Of a DNA stretch of 64,000 nucleotides, positions 26,197 through 35,035 are shown piece by piece. The translations under genes and the position numbers were made by a program. The stretch's first letter is position 1; every line of letters starts with the position of its first letter. Origin of the DNA: Kocuria coralli (GTDB lineage Bacteria > Actinomycetota > Actinomycetes > Actinomycetales > Micrococcaceae); assembly GCF_008831305.1 (NCBI RefSeq), contig NZ_ML708617.1, positions 1 to 64,000 on the forward strand. Direction: 5' to 3'. Under the pieces are notes generated by a model. The model was not told where the DNA came from and did not search any database. It saw only the letters and a list, made by a program, of their open reading frames with translations.

Positions 26197-29100
26197 CTGA
26201 AGGTGGGGAAATTCTTCTCCCGGTGGGACGAGACCGAGGACGGACGAGCCGTCTTCCGCGAAGGCGGTCGGTCGGGGGATTCCTTCTATCGCAGCCGCTG
26301 GAGCCATGACAAAGTGGTCCGCTCCACCCACGGCGTGAATTGCACGGGCTCGTGCTCATGGAAGGTCTACGTCAAGGACGGGATCATCACGTGGGAGGCG
26401 CAGGAGACGGACTACCCCTCGGTCGGTCCGGACCGGCCGGAGTACGAGCCGCGCGGCTGCCCCCGCGGTGCCGCGTTCTCCTGGTACACCTATTCGCCCA
26501 CCCGCGTGCGCTATCCGTACATCAGGGGGGTCCTCCTGGAGATGTACCGCGACGCCAAGCGCGAGGCCGGCGGGGACCCGGTGGCGGCCTGGGCCTCGAT
26601 CGTGGACGACGACGAGAAGCGCCGCGCCTTCCAGCAGGCGCGGGGCAAGGGCGGCCTGGTCCGCGCCTCCTGGCAGGAGGCGGTCGAGATGACGGCGGCC
26701 GCCCACGTCCACACCATCGCGCGGTACGGTCCCGACCGCTGCATCGGCTTCTCCCCGATCCCCGCCATGTCCATGGTCTCCCATGCCGCGGGAGCCCGGT
26801 TCATCAACCTCATCGGCGGGGTGATGAACAGTTTCTACGACTGGTACGCGGACCTTCCCGTGGCCTCCCCGCAGGTCTTCGGCGATCAGACCGACGTCCC
26901 GGAGTCCGGGGACTGGTGGGATGCCACCTATCTGATGATGTGGGGCTCCAACATCCCGGTGACCCGCACGCCGGACGCCCACTGGATGGCCGAGGTGCGG
27001 TACCGGGGCACCAAGGTGGTCTCCGTGTCACCGGACTACGCGGACAACACCAAGTTCGCCGACGAGTGGCTGCCCGCCCAGGCCGGGTCGGACGCCGCCC
27101 TGGCCATGGGGATGGGGCACGTGGTGCTCAAGGAGCACTTCGTGGACCAGCGCACCCCGTTCTTCGAGGACTACGTCCGGCAGTTCACGGATCTGCCGTT
27201 CCTGATCTCCCTCGATGCCCGAGAGGACGGCACCGTGGTGCCGGGCAAGTTCCTGACGGCGGCGGACCTGGGCGCAGCGGATCAGGCGGACGCGGAGTTC
27301 AAGACGGTGCTGCTCGATCGCGAGACGGGGGAGGAGTTCATCCCGCAGGGCTCGATGGGCTTCCGCTACAACGAGCAGGACGAGGGCCGCTGGAACCTCG
27401 ACCTCCAGGGCCGGGTGCCGTCGCTGTCCATCGCCGACACCGCCGGATACGACGGAGCGGTGTCCCCCGTCTCCCTTCCCGCCTTCGTGGACGACGACGG
27501 CACGGGCTCCGTGCTGCACCGCGGCGTGCCGGTGACCCGGGTGGCGGGCAAGACCGTCACCACCGTGCTCGATCTCATGCTCGCCCAGTACGGCGTCGGC
27601 CGGGAGGGGCTGCCGGGCGACTGGGCGGAAGGCTACGACGACGTCTCGATCCCGTACACGCCGGCCTGGCAGGAGGCGGTGACCTCGGTACCCGCCGAAG
27701 CCGTGATCCGCGTGGCCCGCGAGTTCTCGCGCAACGCGGAGGTCTCCAACGGCCGTTCGATGATCATCCTGGGGGCCGGGATCTGCCAGTGGTACCACGG
27801 CGACGCCACGTACCGGGCCATCCTGGCGCTGCTCATGCTGTGCGGCTGCCAGGGCCGTAACGGCGGCGGCTGGGCGCATTACGTCGGCCAGGAGAAGGCC
27901 CGCCCCATCACCGGCTGGGCCACCATGGCCTCGGCCGGCGACTGGTCGCGTCCTCCGCGCTTCATGATCGGCACCGCGTTCTGGTACATGCACACCGACC
28001 AGTTCCGCCAGGACGGTCACTCCTCGGCGTCGCTGCGGTCCCCGCTGGCCGAGGGGCACCTGGACGGCATGCACACCGCGGATGTGGTCGCCAAGTCCAC
28101 GCGTCTGGGCTGGATGCCGTTCTACCCCCAGTTCTTCGACAACCCCCTCGACGTCGCGGATCGGGCGACGGCCGCGGTCGCCGCCGGCGAGGCTGACTCC
28201 GAGGGCCAGTGGATCGCGGCCCGGCTCAAGGACGGCACGCTGCGCTTCGCGGTCGAGGACCCCGACGACGCCCGCAACTGGCCCCGCACCCTGGTGCTGT
28301 GGCGCTCCAACCTGCTGGGCTCCTCGGCCAAGGGCGAGGAGTACTTCCTCAAGCACCTGCTCGGCACCCATCACAACGTCATGGGCGAGGACCACGTGCA
28401 TTCCAAGCCCCGGGACGTCGCCTGGCACGAGCGGGCGCCGGAGGGGAAGCTGGACCTGCTGGTCTCCGCGGACTTCCGCATGACCTCCTCGACCCTGCTC
28501 TCCGACATCGTGTTCCCGGCCGCGACCTGGTACGAGAAGCACGACCTGTCCTCGACCGACATGCACCCGTACGTGCACGCCTTCACCCCGGCGATCAATC
28601 CGCCGTGGGAGGCCAAGACGGACTGGGAGATGTTCCGGCTGCTCGCGGACGAGGTCTCGCGGCTGTCTCCGGAGCACCTGGGCACCCGCAAGGACGTGGT
28701 CGCCACGGCGCTGACGCACGACACCCCCGGTGAGATCGGGCAGCCCGGAGGCCACGCGCCGGACTGGAAGAGCACCGACCTGGCCGCCGTCCCGGGGAAG
28801 AACCTTCCGGCGTTCAAGGTGGTCGAGCGGGATTACACGGCGATCGGGCAGAAGTTCGTCGCGGTGGGCCCGCTCGCGGACGAACTGGGGCTGACCACCA
28901 AGAACATCACCTTCGACGTCGGGCACGAGACCGAGCGCCTGGCGCGCCAGCACGGCGTGTACGACTCGGGAGCCGCTGCGGGGCGTCCGGCGATCGACAC
29001 CGACTCCCGCATGGCCGAGGCCATCCTCGCGCTGTCGGGAACCACCAACGGGGAACTGGCCGTGCAGGGCTTCAAGAAGCTCGAGAAGCGGGTGGGCAAG

Positions 29101-29862
29101 CACCTGCACGACCTCGCGCTGGGCTCCGAGGAGAAGCGGATCACCTTCAAGGACACCCAGGCGGCGCCCGTGCCCGTGATCACCTCACCGGAATGGTCCG
29201 GTTCGGAGACCGGCGGCCGCCGCTACGCCCCTTTCACGGTCAACATCGAACGCCTCAAGCCGTTCCACACGCTGACCGGACGGATGCACTTCTTCCTGGA
29301 CCACGACTGGATGAAGGACATGGGGGAGATGCTGCCCACCTACCGGCCGCCGCTGAACATGAACGCGCTGTTCGGCGAACCCCGGCTGGGGGAGCGCGGT
29401 GAGCTGTCGGTGGCCGTGCGCTACCTGACCCCGCACAACAAGTGGTCGATCCATTCGGAGTACCAGGACAACCTGTTCATGCTCTCGCTCTCCCGCGGCG
29501 GCACGAGCGTCTGGATGTCGCCGAAGGACGCCGAGCTGATCGAGGCCCGGGACAACGACTGGGTGGAGTGCGTGAACACCAACGGGGTGTTCGTGGGGCG
29601 CGCCATCGTCTCGCATCGCATGCCGGCCGGCGTCGTCTACGTCCACCACGCCCAGGAGCGCACGATCGACGTCCCGAAGTCGGAGGCCACGGGGCGCCGC
29701 GGCGGCATCCACAACTCGGTGACCCGGATCCTGCTCAAGCCCACCCACATGATCGGGGGCTACGCCCAGCAGTCCTGGGCATTCAACTACCACGGTCCCA
29801 CGGGCAACCAGCGCGACATCGTCTCCGTGGTCCGCAAACGCTCCCAGGAGGTTCAGTACTGA
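26089..29862 (+). CDS. narG: respiratory nitrate reductase alpha subunit NarG, N-terminus replaced by IS1380 sequence
   Basis: From 26197 to 29862 this is NarG from codon 25 on (1221 residues), the membrane-bound Mo-bisMGD subunit that reduces nitrate to nitrite. The FS0 cluster ligands are present (H-x3-C-x3-C in RSTHGVNCTGSC, then the Cys in PRGCPRGAA), as is the Mo-ligand aspartate context SFYDWYADLP. The insertion removed the first 24 codons. The right end of the element is open in this frame and offers ATG at 26089 with GAGGA just before it. That would give a 1257-residue hybrid with 36 foreign residues. Whether this is made is unknown; the entry uses that start. The stop overlaps narH (TGATG). 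Confidence 0.8.
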   Translation: MKWTSRASRQPSHAHEPDPITIHQTHPSGINRGGSGLKVGKFFSRWDETEDGRAVFREGGRSGDSFYRSRWSHDKVVRSTHGVNCTGSCSWKVYVKDGIITWEAQETDYPSVGPDRPEYEPRGCPRGAAFSWYTYSPTRVRYPYIRGVLLEMYRDAKREAGGDPVAAWASIVDDDEKRRAFQQARGKGGLVRASWQEAVEMTAAAHVHTIARYGPDRCIGFSPIPAMSMVSHAAGARFINLIGGVMNSFYDWYADLPVASPQVFGDQTDVPESGDWWDATYLMMWGSNIPVTRTPDAHWMAEVRYRGTKVVSVSPDYADNTKFADEWLPAQAGSDAALAMGMGHVVLKEHFVDQRTPFFEDYVRQFTDLPFLISLDAREDGTVVPGKFLTAADLGAADQADAEFKTVLLDRETGEEFIPQGSMGFRYNEQDEGRWNLDLQGRVPSLSIADTAGYDGAVSPVSLPAFVDDDGTGSVLHRGVPVTRVAGKTVTTVLDLMLAQYGVGREGLPGDWAEGYDDVSIPYTPAWQEAVTSVPAEAVIRVAREFSRNAEVSNGRSMIILGAGICQWYHGDATYRAILALLMLCGCQGRNGGGWAHYVGQEKARPITGWATMASAGDWSRPPRFMIGTAFWYMHTDQFRQDGHSSASLRSPLAEGHLDGMHTADVVAKSTRLGWMPFYPQFFDNPLDVADRATAAVAAGEADSEGQWIAARLKDGTLRFAVEDPDDARNWPRTLVLWRSNLLGSSAKGEEYFLKHLLGTHHNVMGEDHVHSKPRDVAWHERAPEGKLDLLVSADFRMTSSTLLSDIVFPAATWYEKHDLSSTDMHPYVHAFTPAINPPWEAKTDWEMFRLLADEVSRLSPEHLGTRKDVVATALTHDTPGEIGQPGGHAPDWKSTDLAAVPGKNLPAFKVVERDYTAIGQKFVAVGPLADELGLTTKNITFDVGHETERLARQHGVYDSGAAAGRPAIDTDSRMAEAILALSGTTNGELAVQGFKKLEKRVGKHLHDLALGSEEKRITFKDTQAAPVPVITSPEWSGSETGGRRYAPFTVNIERLKPFHTLTGRMHFFLDHDWMKDMGEMLPTYRPPLNMNALFGEPRLGERGELSVAVRYLTPHNKWSIHSEYQDNLFMLSLSRGGTSVWMSPKDAELIEARDNDWVECVNTNGVFVGRAIVSHRMPAGVVYVHHAQERTIDVPKSEATGRRGGIHNSVTRILLKPTHMIGGYAQQSWAFNYHGPTGNQRDIVSVVRKRSQEVQY
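26185..26201 (+). repeat. right terminal inverted repeat and target duplication of IS1380 element
   Basis: GGTGGATCCGGG (26185-26196) is the right terminus, followed by the second CTGAA (26197-26201). The CTG is in frame with the rest of narG. Confidence 0.85.
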
Positions 29863-31538
29863 TGCGAGTCATGGCCCAGGTCGCCATGGTGATGACCCTC
29901 GACAAGTGCATCGGGTGTCACACCTGTTCGGTGACGTGCAAGCAAGCCTGGACCAACCGTGCCGGCACCGAGTACGTGTGGTTCAACAACGTCGAGACCC
30001 GGCCCGGCCAGGGCTACCCGCGCCGTTACGAGGACCAGGAGAAGTGGCGGGGCGGGTGGACCCTGAACCGCCGGGGGAACCTGCAGCTGAAGTCGGGCAA
30101 CCGCCTGCAAAAGCTGTTCGGCATCTTCGCCTCGCCGGTCCAGCCCGAGCTCGACGACTACTACGAGCCCTGGACCTACGACTACGAGAACCTGGTCTCC
30201 GCGCCGGCCTCGGACGACTTCCCGGTCGCCAGGCCCAAGTCCCTCATCACGGGCAAGGACACCAAGGTCGAATGGTCGGCGAACTGGGACGACGACCTGG
30301 GCGGCACCGCCGCCACCGAGGAACAGGACCCGGTCCTGCAGAAGATCCGCTCGGATTCGGAGGAGCAGATCCGGCTCGAGTTCGAGAAGACGTTCATGTT
30401 CTACCTGCCGCGGATCTGCGAGCACTGCCTGAACCCGTCCTGCATGGCCTCCTGCCCGTCGGGCGCGATCTACAAGCGGGCGGAGGACGGGATCGTCCTG
30501 GTGGACCAGGACCGCTGCCGCGGGTGGCGGCAGTGCATCACGGGCTGCCCGTACAAGAAGATCTACTACAACCACAAGTCGGGCAAGGCCGAGAAGTGCA
30601 CCTTCTGCTACCCACGGGTGGAGGTCGGCATCCCCACGGTGTGCGCCGAGACCTGCGTGGGCCGCATGCGGTACATCGGCATCTTCCTCTACGACGCCGA
30701 CCGCGTCACCGAGGCCGCCGCCACCCCGGACGAGAAGGACCTCTACGAAGCCCAGCTGGAGCTCATGCTGGATCCCCGGGATCCCGAGGTCCAGCGGCAG
30801 GCGCTGGCGGATGGCGTCCCGGAGGACTGGCTGGAGGCCGCCAGGAGGTCCCCGGTCTACGCCCTGGCCAAGGACCTGAAGGTGGCCCTCCCGCTGCACC
30901 CCGAGTACCGCACCATGCCGATGGTCTGGTACGTCCCGCCGCTGTCGCCGATCGTGGACCTCCTGCGCGACCAGGGCCACGACGGCGAGGACGCCGACGT
31001 CCTCTTCGGCGCGATCGAGTCGCTGCGCATCCCCGTCGAGTACCTGGCGGAGCTCTTCACCGCGGGGGACACGGAGATCGTCACCGCTGTGCTGCGCAAA
31101 CTGGCTGCCATGCGCTCCTACATGCGTGACATCACCCTGGGCCAGGACCCGGACGAGTCCATCGCCGAGTCCGTCGGCATGACCGGAAGCCAGATCCAGC
31201 AGATGTACCGGCTGATGGCCATCGCCAAGTACGACGAGCGGTACGTCATCCCCACCGCCCACCTCGAGGAGGCGCACGGGCTGGAGGAGATGGGCTGTTC
31301 CCTGGACGTCGACGGCGGACCGGGCATGGGGCAGATGGGCGGACTGGGAGAGGCCTCCGGGCGCCCCACGCCCGTGGCGATCGAGAACTTCAACGCACTG
31401 CGGATCCGGCAGACCTCCGACGATCCCACGGGCAACACCCAGCTGGCCGGGCGGGTCAACCTGCTCAACTGGGACGGCCAGGGCAACCCGGAGGGCTTGT
31501 TCCCCGCGCGGGAGAGCGAAAAGGGCGGGACCCGATGA
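29862..31538 (+). CDS. narH: respiratory nitrate reductase beta subunit NarH
   Basis: This 558-residue iron-sulfur subunit passes electrons from NarI to NarG. Four cysteine groups are visible: CIGCHTCSVTC near residue 16, CEHCLNPSCMASC, CRGWRQCITGC and CTFCYPR...CAETC. The tryptophan in the third group makes one cluster a 3Fe-4S, as in all NarH. The ATG overlaps the narG stop and its own stop overlaps narJ, so the operon is tightly coupled. The sequence shows no damage. Confidence 0.95.
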   Translation: MRVMAQVAMVMTLDKCIGCHTCSVTCKQAWTNRAGTEYVWFNNVETRPGQGYPRRYEDQEKWRGGWTLNRRGNLQLKSGNRLQKLFGIFASPVQPELDDYYEPWTYDYENLVSAPASDDFPVARPKSLITGKDTKVEWSANWDDDLGGTAATEEQDPVLQKIRSDSEEQIRLEFEKTFMFYLPRICEHCLNPSCMASCPSGAIYKRAEDGIVLVDQDRCRGWRQCITGCPYKKIYYNHKSGKAEKCTFCYPRVEVGIPTVCAETCVGRMRYIGIFLYDADRVTEAAATPDEKDLYEAQLELMLDPRDPEVQRQALADGVPEDWLEAARRSPVYALAKDLKVALPLHPEYRTMPMVWYVPPLSPIVDLLRDQGHDGEDADVLFGAIESLRIPVEYLAELFTAGDTEIVTAVLRKLAAMRSYMRDITLGQDPDESIAESVGMTGSQIQQMYRLMAIAKYDERYVIPTAHLEEAHGLEEMGCSLDVDGGPGMGQMGGLGEASGRPTPVAIENFNALRIRQTSDDPTGNTQLAGRVNLLNWDGQGNPEGLFPARESEKGGTR

Positions 31539-32311
31539 GCCGCCTCGCACGCCTCTTCGGCCTGGCGGGCAAGGGCACGGTCGACACCGGGTCGTGGGAG
31601 GACACGACCCCGCGGCGTTCAGCGGTCATCCGCCAGTCGGCGGCGCTGCTGCTGGGTTACCCGGACGACGAGCTCATCCGCCGGCTTCCGTCCATCCGGG
31701 AAGCGCTCGTCGAGGTCGGAGCCGACACCGGGGCCATCGGGCCGCTGGTCTCGTGGCTCACGGAGCGTCCCCTGGCCGAGGTCCAGGGCGACTACGTCCA
31801 GGAGTTCGACCTCTCCCGCCGCCATCCGCTGCACCTGACCTACTGGACGGACGGGGACACCCGGCGGCGCGGCGAGGCCCTGCTGGCCTTCAAGCAGATG
31901 TACCGGGAGAACGGCCGTGAGCTCGACGACTCGGAGCTGCCGGACCATCTTCCCGTGGTCCTGGAGTTCGCCGCCCTGATCAACCCGGAGGACGGGGCGC
32001 AGCTGCTGCAGCGCTACCGGCCGTCCCTGGAGCTGCTGCGGCTCGCCCTGCGCGACGACGCCCTGCCCCAGCTGGGGGTGATCGAACTGGTCTGCTCCAC
32101 GCTGCCGGGACCGTCGCCGGAGGACCGCGACGCCGTCATGAAGATGGCCGGTTACGGGCCGCCCGTCGAGACCGTGGGCCTCCAGCCGTTCGACCCGCGC
32201 CTCCTTCCGGTGGTCGACGGGCCCCGGACCCAGGAGCCCGCCACGGCACTCTCGTCAGCACCGCATCCACGCGGGGCCGTGGCCTCGCCGAGCACAAGGG
32301 GATCCGCATGA
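31535..32311 (+). CDS. narJ: nitrate reductase maturation chaperone NarJ
   Basis: This 258-residue NarJ/TorD-family chaperone helps load molybdenum cofactor into NarG. Typical blocks are SAALLLGYPDDELIRRLPSI, GDYVQEFDLSRRHPLHLTYW and DDSELPDHLPVVLEFAAL. It has a C-terminal low-complexity extension after about residue 215. ATGA overlaps exist at both ends (with narH and narI). Confidence 0.92.
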   Translation: MSRLARLFGLAGKGTVDTGSWEDTTPRRSAVIRQSAALLLGYPDDELIRRLPSIREALVEVGADTGAIGPLVSWLTERPLAEVQGDYVQEFDLSRRHPLHLTYWTDGDTRRRGEALLAFKQMYRENGRELDDSELPDHLPVVLEFAALINPEDGAQLLQRYRPSLELLRLALRDDALPQLGVIELVCSTLPGPSPEDRDAVMKMAGYGPPVETVGLQPFDPRLLPVVDGPRTQEPATALSSAPHPRGAVASPSTRGSA

Positions 32312-33117
32312 GTTCCGTCGCCGACATCCTGCTGTGGGGCGTGCTGCCCTACGTGGTGCTGCTGGTCGTGATCGGCGGCACCGTCTGGCGGTACAAGTAC
32401 GACCAGTTCGGCTGGACCACCCGGTCCTCGCAGCTCTACGAGTCCCGCATGCTGCGCATCGCCTCCCCGCTGTTCCACTTCGGCATCCTGGCCGTGCTCG
32501 TGGGGCACATCGTCGGCCTGGTGATCCCCAAGTCGTGGACCGACGCCGCCGGGGTCACGGAGCACATGTATCACGTGCTCGCCCTGTCCATCGGCATCTT
32601 CGCGGGGGTCGGCACGTTCCTGGGACTGGCCCTGCTGATCTACCGCCGTCGTACGACCGGGCCCGTCTTCATGGCCACCACGACCAACGACAAGATCATG
32701 TACGTGCTGCTGGTGGCCACCTTGACCGCCGGGCTGGCCACCACGGTCCTGTCCCTGTGGGACACCAGCGAGACCAGCTACCGGGACACCGTCTCGCCCT
32801 GGTTCCGTTCCATCTGGATCCTGCAGCCGGACGTCGGTGCGATGGCCGAGGCCGGGCTGTCGTTCAAGGTGCACGTCCTCTTCGCCTTCGTGCTGTTCAT
32901 GGCCTGGCCGTTCACCCGCCTGGTGCACGCCTTCACGGCGCCGGTGCACTACCTGTTCCGGCCCTACATCGTCTACCGCTCGCGCGACGGCGCATCCCGG
33001 TCCGGCTCGGTCCCCGTGCGGCGCGGCTGGGACCCGGTGGGCACCCGGGACCGGGACGGCACCGGACGCCGGCAGGGTGGGTCCTCTCGCCGGGAGAAGT
33101 CCTCCTCCGGCCGCTAG
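32308..33117 (+). CDS. narI: respiratory nitrate reductase gamma subunit NarI
   Basis: This 269-residue cytochrome b membrane anchor oxidises menaquinol. It has five membrane segments. Heme-ligand histidines are in LFHFGILAVLVGHIVGL and in VHVLFAFVLFMAWPFTRLVH, and the family end APVHYLFRPYIVYRSR is present. A polar Arg/Gly/Ser-rich tail of about 40 residues follows. The ATG overlaps narJ. Confidence 0.93.
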   Translation: MSSVADILLWGVLPYVVLLVVIGGTVWRYKYDQFGWTTRSSQLYESRMLRIASPLFHFGILAVLVGHIVGLVIPKSWTDAAGVTEHMYHVLALSIGIFAGVGTFLGLALLIYRRRTTGPVFMATTTNDKIMYVLLVATLTAGLATTVLSLWDTSETSYRDTVSPWFRSIWILQPDVGAMAEAGLSFKVHVLFAFVLFMAWPFTRLVHAFTAPVHYLFRPYIVYRSRDGASRSGSVPVRRGWDPVGTRDRDGTGRRQGGSSRREKSSSGR

Positions 33118-33173
33118 CCGTCCCCGCCGCCTCACGCGCCCGAGCGGAAACCCTTCAAAGGAGCACTACGAGC

Positions 33174-34415
33174 ATGTCCGCATCACAGACCGACTCCGCC
33201 CTGGCCGCGGAGCTCAAGGCCGGCCAGACCCGCAACCTCCTGCTGGCCACCCTGGCATCGACCATGGGCTTCTGGGCCTGGACCATCATCGGCCCGCTCG
33301 CCAAGACCTACTCGGCCGACATGGATCTGGGGGCGGGCCAGACCTCCATCCTGGTGGCCATGCCGATCCTGGTGGGAGCCGTGGCGCGCGTGCCGGTCGG
33401 CGCGCTCACCGATCGCTACGGCGGACGGGTCATGTTCACGGCGATCCTCGGCATCACGGCACCGTTGGTGCTGCTCACGGCGTTCGTGGGCCAGATGGAC
33501 AACTTCGGGCTCCTGGTGCTCGTCTCCTTCTTCCTGGGCATCGCGGGCACGGTCTTCGCCATCGGCATCCCGTTCTGCTCGTCCTGGTACGAAGCGCATC
33601 GCAAGGGCTTCGCCACCGGCGTCTTCGGCGCGGGCATGGTGGGCACCGCGGTCTCCGCGTTCTTCACCCCGCGCCTGGTCAACGCCATGGGCTACATGGG
33701 TGCCCACGTCCTGATCGCGGTGCTCGTGGCGGCCATGGCCGTCATCTGCTGGCTGATGCTGCGCGAGTCGCCCTCGCGCCGGGGCGTGGAACCCGCTCCC
33801 ATGCTGCCCAAGCTCAAGGACGCCTTCTCCCTGAAGGAGACCTGGCTGCTGTGCTTCATGTACGCCATCGTGTTCGGGGCGTTCGTGGCCTTCTCGAACT
33901 ACCTGCCCACCTACCTGGGCAACGTGTACGACTTCGACGCCACGGGCGCCGGGACGCGCACCGCGGGGTTCGCGGCCGCAGCCGTGGTCGCCCGCCCGAT
34001 CGGCGGCACCCTGGCCGACAAGGTCGGCCCCAAGCTGGTGTCCATCGTCTCCTACGCGGGGGCCGGCATCCTGGCCGTCGTCGTCGCCCTCCAGCCCTCG
34101 GCCGAGCAGGTCTACGGCCCGGTCTTCGTTCTCATGGCGATGTTCCTGGGGCTGGGAACCGGTGGCGTGTTCGCCTGGGTGGCCCGCGCCTCCCAGCCGC
34201 GCACCGTCGGCACGGTGTCGGGCATCATCGCCGCGGCCGGCGGCCTGGGCGGCTATTTCCCGCCCTTGGTCATGGGAGCGACCTACAACGAGGCCCAGAA
34301 CTCGTACTTCGTGGGGCTGAGCCTGCTGGCCATGTTCTGCCTCCTGGGCCTGATCACCTGTTTCATCCTCCGCAACGGCGGCCGGGTGGACGAGCGCACT
34401 GCGGCGGCCGCTTAG
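33174..34415 (+). CDS. narK: nitrate/nitrite transporter NarK (MFS)
   Basis: This 413-residue transporter of the nitrate-nitrite porter family has about 12 membrane segments. Signature pieces are FWAWTIIGPLAKTYSADMDL, ARVPVGALTDRYGGR, the NNP-type GIAGTVFAIGIPFCSSWY with HRKGFATGVFGAGMVGTAVS, and LGTGGVFAWVARASQP with GLGGYFPPLVMG. AAAGGAG lies about 10 nt upstream of the ATG. It is 56 nt after narI, so it is probably part of the nar operon. It exchanges or imports nitrate and nitrite at the cytoplasmic membrane. Confidence 0.92.
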   Translation: MSASQTDSALAAELKAGQTRNLLLATLASTMGFWAWTIIGPLAKTYSADMDLGAGQTSILVAMPILVGAVARVPVGALTDRYGGRVMFTAILGITAPLVLLTAFVGQMDNFGLLVLVSFFLGIAGTVFAIGIPFCSSWYEAHRKGFATGVFGAGMVGTAVSAFFTPRLVNAMGYMGAHVLIAVLVAAMAVICWLMLRESPSRRGVEPAPMLPKLKDAFSLKETWLLCFMYAIVFGAFVAFSNYLPTYLGNVYDFDATGAGTRTAGFAAAAVVARPIGGTLADKVGPKLVSIVSYAGAGILAVVVALQPSAEQVYGPVFVLMAMFLGLGTGGVFAWVARASQPRTVGTVSGIIAAAGGLGGYFPPLVMGATYNEAQNSYFVGLSLLAMFCLLGLITCFILRNGGRVDERTAAAA

Positions 34416-34433
34416 CGCGGCGTTCTAGGCTGG

Positions 34434-34466
34434 GGGACGGGCGTTCGGTCACCGGCCGCTCGTCCC
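34434..34466. terminator. possible terminator after narK
   Basis: GGGACGGGCG (34434-34443) pairs with CGCTCGTCCC (34457-34466) with one mismatch over a 13-nt loop. It lies 18 nt after the narK stop. TATAGT at 34473-34478 just beyond could be a -10 for moaC. Confidence 0.45.
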
Positions 34467-34531
34467 GACTCATATAGTCCTTCCCGTCCCCTGACGATTT
34501 CCCTGACGACGCCGACACCCCGGGAGAGCAC

Positions 34532-35035
34532 GTGGCATCTCGATCCCCAGACCCCGACCCGGCAGGCCTGACCCATGTGCGCCCCGACGGTTCGGCGCAC
34601 ATGGTCGACGTCTCCGGCAAGGAGGAGACGGTCCGGCAGGCCACGGCCGTGGCCGTGCTGAGGACCCGCCCGGAGGTCGTGGGAATGATCTTCTCGGCGG
34701 ACCTGCCCAAGGGCGATGCCCTGCCCGTGGCCCGGGTCGCGGGCATCATGGCCGCCAAGAAGACCCCCGAGCTGATCCCGCTGTGCCATCCCCTTCCGAT
34801 CAGCAAGGTCACCGTGGATTTCGTCCGCCGTGATGCCGCGGTCGAGGTCACCGCAGTCGTCAGGACTCGCGGGGTGACCGGCGTGGAGATGGAGGCGCTG
34901 ACAGCGGTCTCCGTGGCCGCGCTGAGCCTGTACGACATGATCAAGGCGGTGGACAAGTTCGCGGAGATCGACGGCACCAGGGTGCTGGCGAAATCCGGGG
35001 GTAAATCCGGGGACTGGCAGCGGGAGGACGCATGA
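34532..35035 (+). CDS. moaC: cyclic pyranopterin monophosphate synthase MoaC
   Basis: This 167-residue enzyme converts the MoaA product to cPMP. Conserved blocks are [31 protein letters not shown] (active-site region) and [20 protein letters not shown] followed by IKAVDK. The GTG start has GGGAGAG about 6 nt upstream. Its stop overlaps the next ATG. The gene sits directly behind narGHJIK, linking cofactor synthesis to nitrate reduction. Confidence 0.93.
   Translation: MASRSPDPDPAGLTHVRPDGSAHMVDVSGKEETVRQATAVAVLRTRPEVVGMIFSADLPKGDALPVARVAGIMAAKKTPELIPLCHPLPISKVTVDFVRRDAAVEVTAVVRTRGVTGVEMEALTAVSVAALSLYDMIKAVDKFAEIDGTRVLAKSGGKSGDWQREDA

Noticed and set aside
27028-29109. Long minus frame opposite narG
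   Set aside because: Antisense of well-conserved narG; product is Arg/Gly/Val-rich noise.
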